Shown here: piece by piece, positions 1 to 7,965 of the stretch | How positions within the stretch are numbered: position 1 is the first letter of the stretch | Layout of the letters: every line of letters starts with the position of its first letter | NCBI GenBank assembly: GCA_024743255.1 | Contig: JANSWY010000047.1 | Coordinates: forward strand, 1-36,015 | Reading direction: 5' to 3' | Origin: a bacterium | GTDB taxonomy: Bacteria; Bacteroidota; Bacteroidia; Cytophagales; Cyclobacteriaceae | DNA length: 36,015 bases | Notes under the pieces: model-generated | The model's database searches: none | Seen by the model: the letters and a program-made list of their open reading frames with translations, nothing else | What the model was told of the DNA's origin: nothing | Program-made: the position numbers and the translations under genes

Positions 1-614
1 GCGCTGATGTGTACAAAGTGATTCAAAGTAACAGGTTCAACACCGGTGTGTTCTCCAATTACTTTTTTATATGAATGACCAACGTCTTCTCCATTTTTAG
101 ACTTGACATTGGTGAATGTTGCAGGCATGATGATCGTTGTGCCTACTTTATCCATGTCTAACTGGCTCCCAAAACCAATCGTATTTCTGGTTCCACGAGA
201 GGATTCGTAAACCCAATTTCTTGTGATTCTATTATAAGGAGTTTCTTCTGTATCATTTAAAAACAAATATTGTCTCAACAACGGACCCATTTGAACCAAT
301 ATTTTTCTACCCCAAATCACTACGGGGAATAATCTTTGGATTGGGCTTTCAGTTTGTCTTTTATCATGGATATAAAGCATTACCAGTCCAGTGACTATAC
401 CAATAATGAGGAATTCCTCCACTAATATTAGCATCCACTGAAATACTCCAACTTCCTTGAATGAATTGTCTTGGACAAAATAGCCATACGCTGCTGTTAG
501 GATTGAGGATATGACTAACCATCCAATGATTGAGGGACTGATAGATTGTATTATTCCTTTGAATGTAGGTGGTTTAGAAAAGCCTGCTTGATGTGATTTA
601 CGTTCGATTGCCAT
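1..614 (-). CDS. FMN-binding glutamate synthase family protein, N-terminal part (cut by window edge)
   Basis: The minus-strand reading frame opens at ATG 614 and runs off the left end, so about 204 codons are visible. The N-terminus reads MAIERKSHQAGFSKPP and is followed by two hydrophobic segments (about residues 26-45 and 55-80), which fits a membrane-anchored protein. Next comes a stretch typical of the family just before the FMN barrel: LRQYLFLNDTEETPYNR, then RNWVYESSRGTRNTIGFGSQ, then GTIIMPATF. Family members carry the central and FMN-binding part of glutamate synthase without the glutaminase domain. Their substrate is usually unknown, so true glutamate synthase activity should not be assumed. 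The flavin and Fe-S regions lie outside the window. It is divergent from the next gene, with about 186 bases between the starts. Confidence 0.75.
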   Translation of the reverse strand, partial: MAIERKSHQAGFSKPPTFKGIIQSISPSIIGWLVISSILTAAYGYFVQDNSFKEVGVFQWMLILVEEFLIIGIVTGLVMLYIHDKRQTESPIQRLFPVVIWGRKILVQMGPLLRQYLFLNDTEETPYNRITRNWVYESSRGTRNTIGFGSQLDMDKVGTTIIMPATFTNVKSKNGEDVGHSYKKVIGEHTGVEPVTLNHFVHIS

Positions 615-800
615 TTGGTTTGTTGGTTTTAGGACATTGAATAATCTAGTCTAATTTTATGACTTTATCAAGAAATTTGATCAGTAACACCCTTTGCAAG
701 GTGAATTGACCAGTTATCTAATTTTCATTACTTTTTATTGGTAATCCACGTTCTCTAATAATTGAGGGGGCGGGACTTGGGTCATTTTTTAATCACTCAC

Positions 801-1988
801 ATGGATCAAACGGTAACACTTTCGCGACCAAGAATTAATTCCCTTGACATCCTGAGGGGTCTGGTAATTATATTAATGGCCATTGATCACATCAGGGATA
901 TGTGGGCTTTAACTCCCTATACACCAGAGGACATGACTCAAACCACACCGGGCTATTTCTTCACTCGGTGGATTACTCATTTTTGTGCTCCTGTTTTTGT
1001 GTTTCTGGCTGGGACTTCTATTTATCTTTTTAAACAAAAAGTAAATGACCTCAATAAGGTTGCGCGGTTTCTACTTACAAGAGGAATTTGGCTGATTTTT
1101 ATTGAAATCATTCTGGTCAATTGGGCATGGAGTTGGAAGATGCCTTGGAATTACTGGGGCTTCTTTTTGCAGGTGATCTGGGTTATTGGAGTCTGTATGA
1201 TCATAGTGGCCGGATTGATTAGACTTCCTCAGAAAGCATTACTTGGTCTTTCCATATTAATAATAGCGGGCCATAATTTATTGAATTTCATTACGCCAAA
1301 AGATTTTGGGACATTGGATTGGGTATGGAAATTCTTACATGAAGGAGGTTGGGTAGCTATTGCAGCGGACAACAGTTGGGGAATTTATGTGGCTTATCCC
1401 CTAATTCCATGGGTTGGGGTAATCGGTGCTGGTTATGTATTTGGTGAAGTGATGAGCTGGAATTCCGAAAAAAGAACTAAATGGCTTTGGCGACTTGGGC
1501 TAGGAAGTATTTTGCTGTTTTTAATTCTGAGGCTTCCAAATCTGTATGGAGATACTGATACTTGGGAAGTACAGAAAAACGCACTTTATTCGTTTATGGA
1601 TATTTTGAATACACAGAAATATCCGCCTTCACTACAGTTTTTGTTGATGACATTAGGGCCGTCATTTTTGTTGTTAATTCTATTTGAACGTCTAAGTGGT
1701 CCAGCGATGGATTTTCTAAGAATATTTGGTAGGGTGCCTTTCTTTTTCTATGCTTTACACTTTCCTGTGATTCATATTACTTCGATTCTATATTTTAGAA
1801 TATTGCATGGAGAATGGTTTGACCTGGCAAATGGAGGACAACCTGAGAAATGGCCCAATTACTACGAGCCATCACTCATCAGACTATATTTGGTCTGGAT
1901 AATTATCGTTGGAGGATTTTATTTCTTATGTCGCTGGTTCAATACTTATAAATCAACTCACAAGTATTGGTGGTTGAAGTACATTTAA
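801..1988 (+). CDS. DUF1624 / heparan-alpha-glucosaminide N-acetyltransferase-like membrane protein
   Basis: A multi-span integral membrane protein of about 395 residues. After a short N-terminus the first helix carries the family signature SLDILRGLVIILMAIDHIRD, in which the Arg-Gly pair and the Asp-His pair are the conserved features of DUF1624 (the HGSNAT catalytic region). About nine or ten further hydrophobic helices follow. Family members are thought to move acyl groups across the membrane onto sugars; the substrate here is unknown. A longer frame opens at a TTG at 762, but the ATG at 801 puts the first helix close to the start as in relatives, so it is preferred. The stop codon overlaps the stop of convergent msrB by 3 bases. 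Confidence 0.8.
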   Translation: MDQTVTLSRPRINSLDILRGLVIILMAIDHIRDMWALTPYTPEDMTQTTPGYFFTRWITHFCAPVFVFLAGTSIYLFKQKVNDLNKVARFLLTRGIWLIFIEIILVNWAWSWKMPWNYWGFFLQVIWVIGVCMIIVAGLIRLPQKALLGLSILIIAGHNLLNFITPKDFGTLDWVWKFLHEGGWVAIAADNSWGIYVAYPLIPWVGVIGAGYVFGEVMSWNSEKRTKWLWRLGLGSILLFLILRLPNLYGDTDTWEVQKNALYSFMDILNTQKYPPSLQFLLMTLGPSFLLLILFERLSGPAMDFLRIFGRVPFFFYALHFPVIHITSILYFRILHGEWFDLANGGQPEKWPNYYEPSLIRLYLVWIIIVGGFYFLCRWFNTYKSTHKYWWLKYI

Positions 1989-2443
1989 GATGTCTTTTCG
2001 CTTTCAACTTTCTTTAATGCGACGGCATTCATACAATAGCGTAATCCACTTGGTGCCGGACCGTCCGGAAAAACATGACCTAAATGTGCATCACAGGTGT
2101 TACAAACAGTTTCTACCCGAACCATTCCATAGGATCGGTCTGCTATGTAAGCAATTGCATTTTCTTTGAGGGGTTGTGTAAATGATGGCCATCCACTACC
2201 GGATTCAAACTTTTCATTGGCATCAAAAAGTAATGTATCGCAGCAAACGCAGGAATATATACCTGGTTCGAACAAGCTGCACATATCAGAACTGAATGCT
2301 CTCTCTGTACCCTTTTGTCTGGTCACATGGTATTCTTCAGGAGTGAGTTGAGCTTTCCATTCTTCCTCAGTCTTCTCTACTCTTTTGTCGGGATCTGGGT
2401 TGCCTTTATTTACAAATCTGATAATGTCATTCCAATTGAGCAT
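1985..2443 (-). CDS. msrB: Peptide-methionine (R)-S-oxide reductase MsrB
   Basis: A cytosolic 152-residue enzyme that reduces the R epimer of methionine sulfoxide in proteins, normally using thioredoxin. The MsrB fold is clear: zinc-binding pairs CxxC at residues 65-68 and 114-117, the conserved FESGSGWPSF block at 79-88, HLGHVFPDGP at 120-129, and the catalytic cysteine in RYCMNAVAL (C137). No signal peptide is present, and the length matches stand-alone MsrB. It is transcribed against the DUF1624 gene, with overlapping stop codons, and appears to be a single-gene unit. All catalytic and zinc ligands are present, so it should be active. Confidence 0.95.
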   Translation of the reverse strand: MLNWNDIIRFVNKGNPDPDKRVEKTEEEWKAQLTPEEYHVTRQKGTERAFSSDMCSLFEPGIYSCVCCDTLLFDANEKFESGSGWPSFTQPLKENAIAYIADRSYGMVRVETVCNTCDAHLGHVFPDGPAPSGLRYCMNAVALKKVESEKTS

Positions 2444-2512
2444 CTCTATTTCTGATTAGTGTCGAAAATCAAACGTCAGTGGAAATCAAATTGTTCATTT
2501 TTGGAGAGAATG

Positions 2513-3367
2513 TCAATCCTGAAGCACAGAAGATTTCTCTTTTTTATTGGTGTCCAGTTGGTCCTGAAGCTTCGCAATTTGCTCGGTGAGGATGTCAATC
2601 TTGTTTGATAGGTTTTCATTGCCCTCTTTTACAAAGGCTTTGATGTGCTCTTCTTCCTGAACAATTTCCTGGTGATGCAATTCATTCATTGTGTTTACAA
2701 CAATCGCAATGAAAATATTCAATGTGGTGTAAGTTGCAAGCAGTATAAATGATACAAAATAAAGTGCCGCAAATGGTGAATTATCAATAATTGGTCTAGC
2801 AATACCAGTGGACCAGCTTTCCAAGGTCATTATCTGGAATAATGAGAAAAAGGCTGCTGGTAAACTCCCAAAGAACTCCGGGTAGTCCGCTCCAAATAAG
2901 TTTGTGCCAATTACAGCATATACAAAGTAGACAATGCCCAACAGTACAAATATCCAACCGATACTCGGCACTGCATGGAGCAATGATTCAATGATAATCT
3001 TCAGTTTCGGGATATTCTTTAATAGTCGGAGCGTACGAAGGATTCTAAGTGCTCTGAAAACCGCAAATGAACCTGCCGCTGGGAGAATACTAACCAGCAC
3101 AACAACACTATCAAATATATTCCAGGGGCTCTTAAAGAAATCGAGTCTGAAAGCATATATTTTGACCAATATTTCAATTACAAAAAGAACCAAGATGATC
3201 AGGTCAATTTGATCAATTATCCCGCCTACACTCTCCATGTATGTTGGATCCGTTTCCAATCCTATCAGAATGGAATTAAGAATAATAACTGTGACTATTA
3301 TTCTTTGGAAGCCAGCCGATTCGAGGTAAATCTTTAGTTTTTCTCTCATTGTATTTGATGTGTGCAT
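2513..3367 (-). CDS. Voltage-gated sodium channel, NaChBac type
   Basis: A single-domain, six-helix ion channel of 284 residues, expected to form a homotetramer. S4 carries positive charges at every third position (R105, R108, R111, R114, K117), the hallmark of a voltage sensor. The pore loop contains TLESWS at 181-186, the selectivity filter of bacterial sodium channels, preceded by FFSLFQIM. S6 is LNIFIAIVVNTM (216-227), followed by a charged C-terminal region and a short heptad stretch near 256-272, which matches the tetramerising coiled coil of the family. The start may be M7 (3349) rather than M1, because the N-terminal helix begins there. A 12-bp perfect hairpin lies 9 bases upstream of M1. 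Confidence 0.92.
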   Translation of the reverse strand: MHTSNTMREKLKIYLESAGFQRIIVTVIILNSILIGLETDPTYMESVGGIIDQIDLIILVLFVIEILVKIYAFRLDFFKSPWNIFDSVVVLVSILPAAGSFAVFRALRILRTLRLLKNIPKLKIIIESLLHAVPSIGWIFVLLGIVYFVYAVIGTNLFGADYPEFFGSLPAAFFSLFQIMTLESWSTGIARPIIDNSPFAALYFVSFILLATYTTLNIFIAIVVNTMNELHHQEIVQEEEHIKAFVKEGNENLSNKIDILTEQIAKLQDQLDTNKKEKSSVLQD

Positions 3368-3369
3368 GC

Positions 3370-3408
3370 AATAAAAATATTGATCTGAGCCCTACCCAGA
3401 TCAATATT
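3370..3408 (-). terminator. Intrinsic terminator of the small-protein operon
   Basis: Perfect 12-bp inverted repeat (3376-3387 and 3397-3408) with a 9-base loop. Read on the minus strand, the right arm is followed by a run of T. It sits after the 58-aa gene and directly upstream of the sodium channel gene. It most simply ends the small-protein transcript, but it could also act as an attenuator for the channel. Confidence 0.7.
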
Positions 3409-3421
3409 CCTGGCAAATTGT

Positions 3422-3598
3422 TTACTTCATTATAATATCTCTACTTTGAAGAAATTGTCTGGCCCATCCCCTCAATTGCGCTCCTTCATTTTCTGATAGA
3501 AGAAGACGAAATTTCCTATATTCTTTCCAGAACAATTGTTTGCTAAAACTTACTTTCTCTAAAACAATCTTACCATAGTTGAGCATGGATTGATTCAT
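3422..3598 (-). CDS. Small hypothetical protein (58 aa)
   Basis: A complete 58-codon frame from ATG 3598 to TAA 3422. The sequence begins MNQSMLNYGKIVLEKVSFSK and ends in RDIIMK. It is basic and amphipathic (WKEYRKFRLLL, LRGWARQF), with no membrane segment or signal peptide. It starts 3 bases after the stop of the 42-aa membrane gene, so the two are almost certainly co-transcribed and probably translationally coupled. The intrinsic terminator just downstream supports a real transcript end. I do not recognise the family. A helical cytosolic partner of the small membrane protein is a guess from the arrangement only. Confidence 0.6.
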   Translation of the reverse strand: MNQSMLNYGKIVLEKVSFSKQLFWKEYRKFRLLLSENEGAQLRGWARQFLQSRDIIMK

Positions 3599-3601
3599 AT
3601 C

Positions 3602-3730
3602 TTAGTAGTAAATAATTAACAAAATCAGCAAACCCAACAAGTTGAGTCCACTTGCCACTAATAACAGCAATCTTTGCTGAATGTTTCCTTTAATACGATA
3701 TGGATTATCTTTCTTTAGCTTTTTCATCAT
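3602..3730 (-). CDS. Small single-helix membrane protein (42 aa)
   Basis: A complete 42-codon frame from the ATG at 3730 (a second ATG follows directly). A basic N-terminus (MMKKLKKDNPYRIKGNIQQR) leads into one long hydrophobic helix (about residues 21-42) that ends at the stop in IIYY. The positive N-terminus predicts an N-in orientation. It lies 47 bases after the 125-aa membrane gene and 3 bases before the 58-aa gene. The family is not recognised. Codon phase, tight spacing and a clear helix make it likely to be real despite its size. Confidence 0.6.
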   Translation of the reverse strand: MMKKLKKDNPYRIKGNIQQRLLLLVASGLNLLGLLILLIIYY

Positions 3731-3777
3731 TTCAACAATTACAAATTAAAAAATCAGTTTTGCAGAACCATAATCCG

Positions 3778-4155
3778 CTAATTCAGAAATTGCTGATGCC
3801 TTATGTAAATAGGAGTAGATGTATCTATATAAAAATCCCGTACTTTATGGGTATGTATTTCGTCTGAACTGGTCTTTACTGAAATCAGGAAATTGTGGAC
3901 TTTCTTACTTTTCTTCCTAATTCTGGATTGCTTTATTGAAACCCGAGAGTTCAGTTTCTCTTCATTGATCTCTAATTCAGTCTTTGCGCTTTCGGTGATA
4001 TGCAGAATGATATCATCACACAAAAGTGATGCTAATAATAAGACAGAAATTACTGGAATTAAGAAGGTCTTAACCGGTACTAGTTGTTCTGCGATATGTC
4101 TTTTGTTGACCAAGATGATACCTAATTTGCGTAACCTAACAACGCAAGATACCAT
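3778..4155 (-). CDS. Hypothetical membrane-anchored protein (125 aa)
   Basis: A 125-residue frame with one clear transmembrane helix (about residues 28-47, VKTFLIPVISVLLLASLLCD) followed by a charged, lysine-rich region (SIKQSRIRKKSKKVHNF) and a beta-like tail. The family is not recognised. Support comes from its position: the two small genes follow in the same direction, ending at an intrinsic terminator. The start is uncertain because no ribosome-binding signal is visible, and a later start near the helix is possible. A plus-strand frame overlaps it but has no operon context. Confidence 0.5.
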   Translation of the reverse strand: MVSCVVRLRKLGIILVNKRHIAEQLVPVKTFLIPVISVLLLASLLCDDIILHITESAKTELEINEEKLNSRVSIKQSRIRKKSKKVHNFLISVKTSSDEIHTHKVRDFYIDTSTPIYIRHQQFLN

Positions 4156-4226
4156 TATCTGTTCATAAAATTATATTTATATATTTAATAGAAATAATAA
4201 ATTAAATTATATAATTAGTAAATGAA

Positions 4227-4247
4227 GACCCGGCTATTAACCGGGCC
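4227..4247 (-). terminator. Probable terminator of the TonB-dependent receptor gene
   Basis: A GC-rich hairpin (CCCGG at 4229-4233 with CCGGG at 4241-4245, 7-base loop) lies 10 bases past the receptor stop in otherwise AT-rich DNA. The following T-tract is broken, so this is a moderate call. Confidence 0.5.
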
Positions 4248-4256
4248 TAATTGTGT

Positions 4257-6614
4257 TTAGAAAAATACAGTGTAACTGATTGTAGGCAAGAACGGTAGCT
4301 GTTTTGATTCTATTAATTTCTCTGAAGTGAGGTTATAATACTGATCAACTATAGCTTGGTTATTAGTTACGTTCTGTACGTCGATTTTGAATTCATTACT
4401 TGTCTTCTTCTTATTTCTTCTGATTCCAACTGCGACATCAAGTTTGAAGACATCATCTGCTTTTTCCGAAAACGGATCGTTCTCTCTGTATATCCATTCG
4501 TCATTTGCTCTGGAAGCCTCCAAATCTACAAGTGTATATCTTGGACCTCCAATTAAGGCGGCTTTAGTATTGACAAAGAAAGTCTTGTTCTTAGATGCTT
4601 TACCGATTTTGAACTCTTTACCCATTAGGAAATTAAAGGTATAGTTTCCATCAAATGCAGTGTTTCTTTCAACACCATCCATTGCTGTGTATAATGACTT
4701 GTACAAAGACAAAGTACTCATGTAATAGAAACCTCTGTTAAAGTATCTTTCAAGTGTGAACTCCAATCCGTAATTTCTTCCAGTTCCTTCATTTACCAAA
4801 TCTCGAATCATGTAACTACCCGAGCTGTTGAGAATAGAGAATGTACTGGTATCAGCATCTTCTATTGGTACATTATATAAATGTTGGTAATAAGCTTCAA
4901 CCTTAAAATGAGTATTGGCCCCAATATTCTGATCATATCCCACAACAAAATGAGCAGCCTTACTTAAACCAAGGTTTCTATTTGGAGTGGTGTAAGAACC
5001 ATCTTCTCTGAAATTCTTCGCCAGGTAAGTAGCTGGACTTTCCAATCTACTATGTAGACCAAATCCGGCAGTGAATGAGTTCCTCTCACTTACTTTCCAT
5101 TGCATGGCCATTCTTGGTTCGATACTTTGTTTACCATTGAGTCCTAATCTTATATAATGCAACCCACTAATAAATGTAAGATCCTCAGTTGCTCGATGCT
5201 TCCAGCTTGCAAATCCTTGTACTGAACTTGTGTTTCCTTTGTCAGTAAGAATCTGATCAAGTCTATCGAAATCAAAATTCCATTCGTGAGCACCCATGTC
5301 AAATCCAAGGTCTCTGTAAATGGCACCTACTTCAATTTTGTTCTTTGCATTGAATTTATAGTTGAATGCAGATTGAAATGTGAGAGCAGACTTTTGGAAA
5401 TCGTTATCGATAACTCTGTAGAAGTTTCCACCATCATCTTCCGGAAGATTCCAGTCTGTGTATAAATCTGTACCTGATATGCTAATAGCATTTCTCAGAT
5501 AAGCATTCTGATTGATTAGATAGGTGTGATTTAAACCTACAACTCCCATTTTAGCTTTCATCACTCCTTTTCCTGTAATAAAGTCTTCATCTTCTTCATC
5601 TGTTTCCTCAGAAGTGATACTACTTAAACCTCCAAGACCAAACATCGAGAAACTATGATTCTGTCCGGCAGGTAAATGGATCTTGAATGTTGCATCCTGA
5701 TACCTAGGTACTCCACCAAAGTCAAGTATTCCTGTTCTATCCAGTAAGTCTAGTGTAGAGTATCTATAATTAGCAAGGTAGGAACCTCGTCCATTTAAAG
5801 GACCTTCTGAAGTAAGGTCTAAACCCAGAGTACTAATTCCTGCAGCATGTTCTCTTTTTTCATTGTTTCCGTTTTTTAGTTTCATATCGAAAACACCAGA
5901 AAGCGCATTTCCATACTCCGGTGAGAATGCACCTGTATAGAAATCAGAGTTCCCCAACATTTTACTGTTCAGCGCATTAATTGGACCTCCGGTAGCCCCT
6001 TCATCTGCGAAGTGGTTTGGATTTGGGATTTCAATGCCTTCCAGTCTCCAAAGAATTCCTCGTGGGGAGTTTCCTCTTACGATAATGTCATTGTTTCCCT
6101 CTGCATTGTTGTTCACACCTGCAAAGGCCGAAACCATTCTTGCAGGATCATCAATTGCTCCGGCATATCGCTTTGTTTCTTCCACAGAGAATGATCTGGC
6201 GCTAATGACAGCCATTTCATTGAGTACTTCACCTTTCTGTGTAGCAGTAATCACTACTTCATCCAGTTGCTTTACAGATTCAATTAATGAAATGTCAAGA
6301 AGAATTTCTTTTGCTGAGCTTACCAGGAAGTTAGGAATAGTTTTGTCCTCATATCCCACATAGCTTACCAGGAGGCTCACACGTCCAACTGGGACATTAT
6401 CAATCCTAAAATCACCATTGATATCAGTGGTGCTTCCCTGAATAGGATCTGATCCAATAATTACCACAGTAGCTCCAATTAAAGGAGATTGCGTGTCCTG
6501 GTCGATGATGCTTCCTCTGATGGTTTGAGTAAGTTCCTGACCTTGGGCGTTCAACAATGAGATTGTGTAAAAAATAGCGGCTAAAAGTTTGATTTTGATT
6601 TTCATTGTTATCAA
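4257..6614 (-). CDS. TonB-dependent receptor with carboxypeptidase-regulatory-like domain
   Basis: An outer-membrane, energy-coupled transporter of 785 residues. The order is: signal peptide (to about residue 25, ending NAQGQ); a carboxypeptidase-regulatory-like beta-sandwich (about 30-115, with the block GSIIDQDTQSPLIGATV and DINGDFRI); a plug domain (about 120-250, with NNDIIVRGNSPRGILWRLEG and FYTGAFSPEYGNALSGVFDM); then a long beta-barrel to the C-terminus ending in an aromatic residue (SYTVFF). No SusD partner is adjacent, so a glycan role is not supported and the substrate is unknown. The start may be M4 (6605). A candidate structured RNA with a terminator lies 140 bases upstream and may control expression. 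Confidence 0.92.
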   Translation of the reverse strand: MITMKIKIKLLAAIFYTISLLNAQGQELTQTIRGSIIDQDTQSPLIGATVVIIGSDPIQGSTTDINGDFRIDNVPVGRVSLLVSYVGYEDKTIPNFLVSSAKEILLDISLIESVKQLDEVVITATQKGEVLNEMAVISARSFSVEETKRYAGAIDDPARMVSAFAGVNNNAEGNNDIIVRGNSPRGILWRLEGIEIPNPNHFADEGATGGPINALNSKMLGNSDFYTGAFSPEYGNALSGVFDMKLKNGNNEKREHAAGISTLGLDLTSEGPLNGRGSYLANYRYSTLDLLDRTGILDFGGVPRYQDATFKIHLPAGQNHSFSMFGLGGLSSITSEETDEEDEDFITGKGVMKAKMGVVGLNHTYLINQNAYLRNAISISGTDLYTDWNLPEDDGGNFYRVIDNDFQKSALTFQSAFNYKFNAKNKIEVGAIYRDLGFDMGAHEWNFDFDRLDQILTDKGNTSSVQGFASWKHRATEDLTFISGLHYIRLGLNGKQSIEPRMAMQWKVSERNSFTAGFGLHSRLESPATYLAKNFREDGSYTTPNRNLGLSKAAHFVVGYDQNIGANTHFKVEAYYQHLYNVPIEDADTSTFSILNSSGSYMIRDLVNEGTGRNYGLEFTLERYFNRGFYYMSTLSLYKSLYTAMDGVERNTAFDGNYTFNFLMGKEFKIGKASKNKTFFVNTKAALIGGPRYTLVDLEASRANDEWIYRENDPFSEKADDVFKLDVAVGIRRNKKKTSNEFKIDVQNVTNNQAIVDQYYNLTSEKLIESKQLPFLPTISYTVFF

Positions 6615-6753
6615 GAGTTTTTGAATGTTTCACTCTTGTGGAAATGAGTTTGGGATTTACCCCTATGGCATTTGTGATTTTTTTTGAGGGACTGTTGAAG
6701 GTTGTAGTCTTAGGGCAGAATTCCTTTGATGGAAATTACGTTCAGCATAAATA

Positions 6754-6783
6754 AAAAAAGCGCGATCCGCCTCGCGCTTTTTT
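6754..6783 (-). terminator. Strong GC-core intrinsic terminator
   Basis: A perfect 12-bp stem (6754-6765 with 6772-6783) built of a GCGCGA/TCGCGC core flanked by A6/T6, with a 6-base loop. It is symmetrical and could work on both strands. No protein gene ends near it on either strand; on the minus strand it directly follows the structured RNA candidate. Confidence 0.8.
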
Positions 6784-6895
6784 CTAATCCATTTCCCATA
6801 GCTAAGAAATGCTTTAAATCGCAAACTTGCACTTCTTTACCAACTCTAGATTCAAATGAGTTGATGGATTACAGAGATTAGTTTTAGTGATCTCT
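6754..6895 (-). ncRNA. Candidate structured RNA (small RNA or leader) with three-way junction
   Basis: Read 5-prime to 3-prime on the minus strand: a hairpin (6895-6891 with 6879-6875); an 8-bp closing stem P1 (6871-6864 with 6792-6785); inside it hairpin P2 (6863-6858 with 6846-6841) abutting P1, and hairpin P3 (6837-6829 with 6812-6804, 8 of 9 pairs); then at once a strong intrinsic terminator. The pairings are direct Watson-Crick matches read from the sequence. No known class fits: no B12 box, purine, TPP, SAM or SRP motif was seen. Function is unknown. It could be a stand-alone sRNA or an attenuator for the receptor gene at 6614. The 5-prime end is not defined. Confidence 0.45.
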
Positions 6896-7330
6896 TTCAC
6901 TATTACAAACACAGTACAAATTTGAAGGTAATAGAAGCCCGTTGCAAATTTTAGGGGGTGACAAAGGGTTGTCATATTAAATAAAAAAGCTCTTTTTTAG
7001 TCGAAATGGAGAAATTTTGGTTGACAGTTGGATGATTTTATTATAATTGAGGTGTATACAATACTTAATTCACCATCGTTGGATTTCTAAATATTATTTC
7101 TTTAATTTGTCTCATATCATTACACTATTTGTTAAACGTCTTAAAACTATTTACGAATTATTGCGGCATCTTATTCATCATCAAATTGTCTATTTCCATA
7201 AGCGTATTATTCCTTTATTGAAGTAGATCAGATTACATTAAGTATTGCGAGATAGCTATGTCCTTTTTGGGTCAATCAGCTATGTGCAATCATATGTATG
7301 ATGAATTCATCTGTCTAAAATTACACTACT

Positions 7331-7843
7331 ATGAAAACAGCACCAAACAAGAAAATTATGAGGTTATCACTATTGGTATTTGCCTGGGTTTTGGCGATAT
7401 CGGCATTTGCACAAGAATATGGTAGCGCTACAGGACATGGGTACATTAATCTTGAAGGTAACACCAGTAATTATCCGGATTCTAAGCTAAGAATTGTAAA
7501 GTGGTCCAACAATAATGCCCATCTCGATGTGATGGATGGTAAGAATCTAATGTTTAACTATTATACTGGAGGTCACGTCTACTTTGGGAAAGCGACTAGT
7601 GCTGCTCATAGTATTTTTAGAAAAGATGGAATTCTGGGCATAAACACACTTACACCCGCCTCTGGTTATAATTTAGATGTTAACGGTAAAATCAAATCCA
7701 GGTATCTCTACTTGTCGGCATTAAGTGGAGTAGAGGGAGGTGAGATGCAGTTGGCAGGTTCAACGGGCTATAACGGTTATGTGATTGATAACTATGCTGG
7801 TAGACTTAGAATGCACCATCAGGTTGGACAAAATTTGATTTAA
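7331..7843 (+). CDS. Exported fibre-like protein, N-terminal fragment (frameshifted gene, operon A)
   Basis: 170 codons with a signal peptide (MKTAPNKKIMRLSLLVF... ending SAFAQ at about residue 28), then beta-rich fibre-like sequence with LGINTLTPASGYNLDVNGKI, a motif that recurs in the neighbouring fibre genes. The frame stops at TAA 7841, but the other frame is open from 7810 and continues with convincing fibre sequence (SGWTKFDLNSAGDL) into the next entry. Joined, the two would make about 443 residues, close to the 436 residues of the following gene. So this is the first part of one gene broken by a one-base shift, or read by -1 frameshifting at the heptamer at 7831. First gene of operon A. 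Confidence 0.65.
   Translation: MKTAPNKKIMRLSLLVFAWVLAISAFAQEYGSATGHGYINLEGNTSNYPDSKLRIVKWSNNNAHLDVMDGKNLMFNYYTGGHVYFGKATSAAHSIFRKDGILGINTLTPASGYNLDVNGKIKSRYLYLSALSGVEGGEMQLAGSTGYNGYVIDNYAGRLRMHHQVGQNLI
7831..7837 (+). other. Slippery-type heptamer at the frameshift, A-AAT-TTG
   Basis: The heptamer is positioned as X-XXY-YYZ relative to the upstream frame (codons AAT at 7832 and TTG at 7835), two codons before the TAA stop at 7841. A -1 slip gives AAA-TTT-GAT and enters exactly the frame that encodes the rest of the fibre protein. No strong downstream stem-loop was found, so a plain indel remains at least as likely. Confidence 0.35.
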
Positions 7844-7965
7844 ACTCGGCTGGGGATCTGACTTTAACCAGTGATGGTGGAGCAGAACTAAATCTTTTAA
7901 ATAGATCTGTTAATAAAAAATGGCAAATAGTTTCCGGATTCAATGGTGGGTTTGAAATAGGATAT

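Larger units (their letters stand above)
6615..7330. other. Gene-free region between the TonB receptor and RHS operon A
   Basis: A 716-base gap between divergent genes. The left third holds the minus-strand structured RNA candidate and its terminator. Further right are short palindromes: TGACAA/TTGTCA at 6959-6974 and an A6-G / C-T6 palindrome at 6983-6998. The remaining 330 bases before 7331 are AT-rich, with no frame or repeat that can be supported. They presumably contain the operon A promoter and a long 5-prime leader. Confidence 0.6.

Noticed and set aside
762-800. Upstream TTG start for the DUF1624 membrane protein
   Set aside because: The extra 13 residues are not typical of the family and the ATG at 801 sits in the expected place before the first helix.
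3893-4168. Plus-strand 91-codon frame
   Set aside because: It overlaps the minus-strand 125-aa gene, which has operon neighbours and a better domain layout.
6034-6363. Plus-strand 109-codon frame inside the TonB receptor gene
   Set aside because: A shadow of a well-conserved plug region on the other strand; no independent support.
6785-6871. tRNA or known riboswitch reading of the structured RNA
   Set aside because: No T-loop GGTTCRA motif, no B12 box, TPP, purine or SRP signature was found; hammerhead core motifs are also absent.
7021-7047. TTGACA ... TATAAT promoter-like pair
   Set aside because: The spacer is only 15 bases and Bacteroidota primary sigma factors use a different -7 signal (TAnnTTTG), so the match is probably chance.
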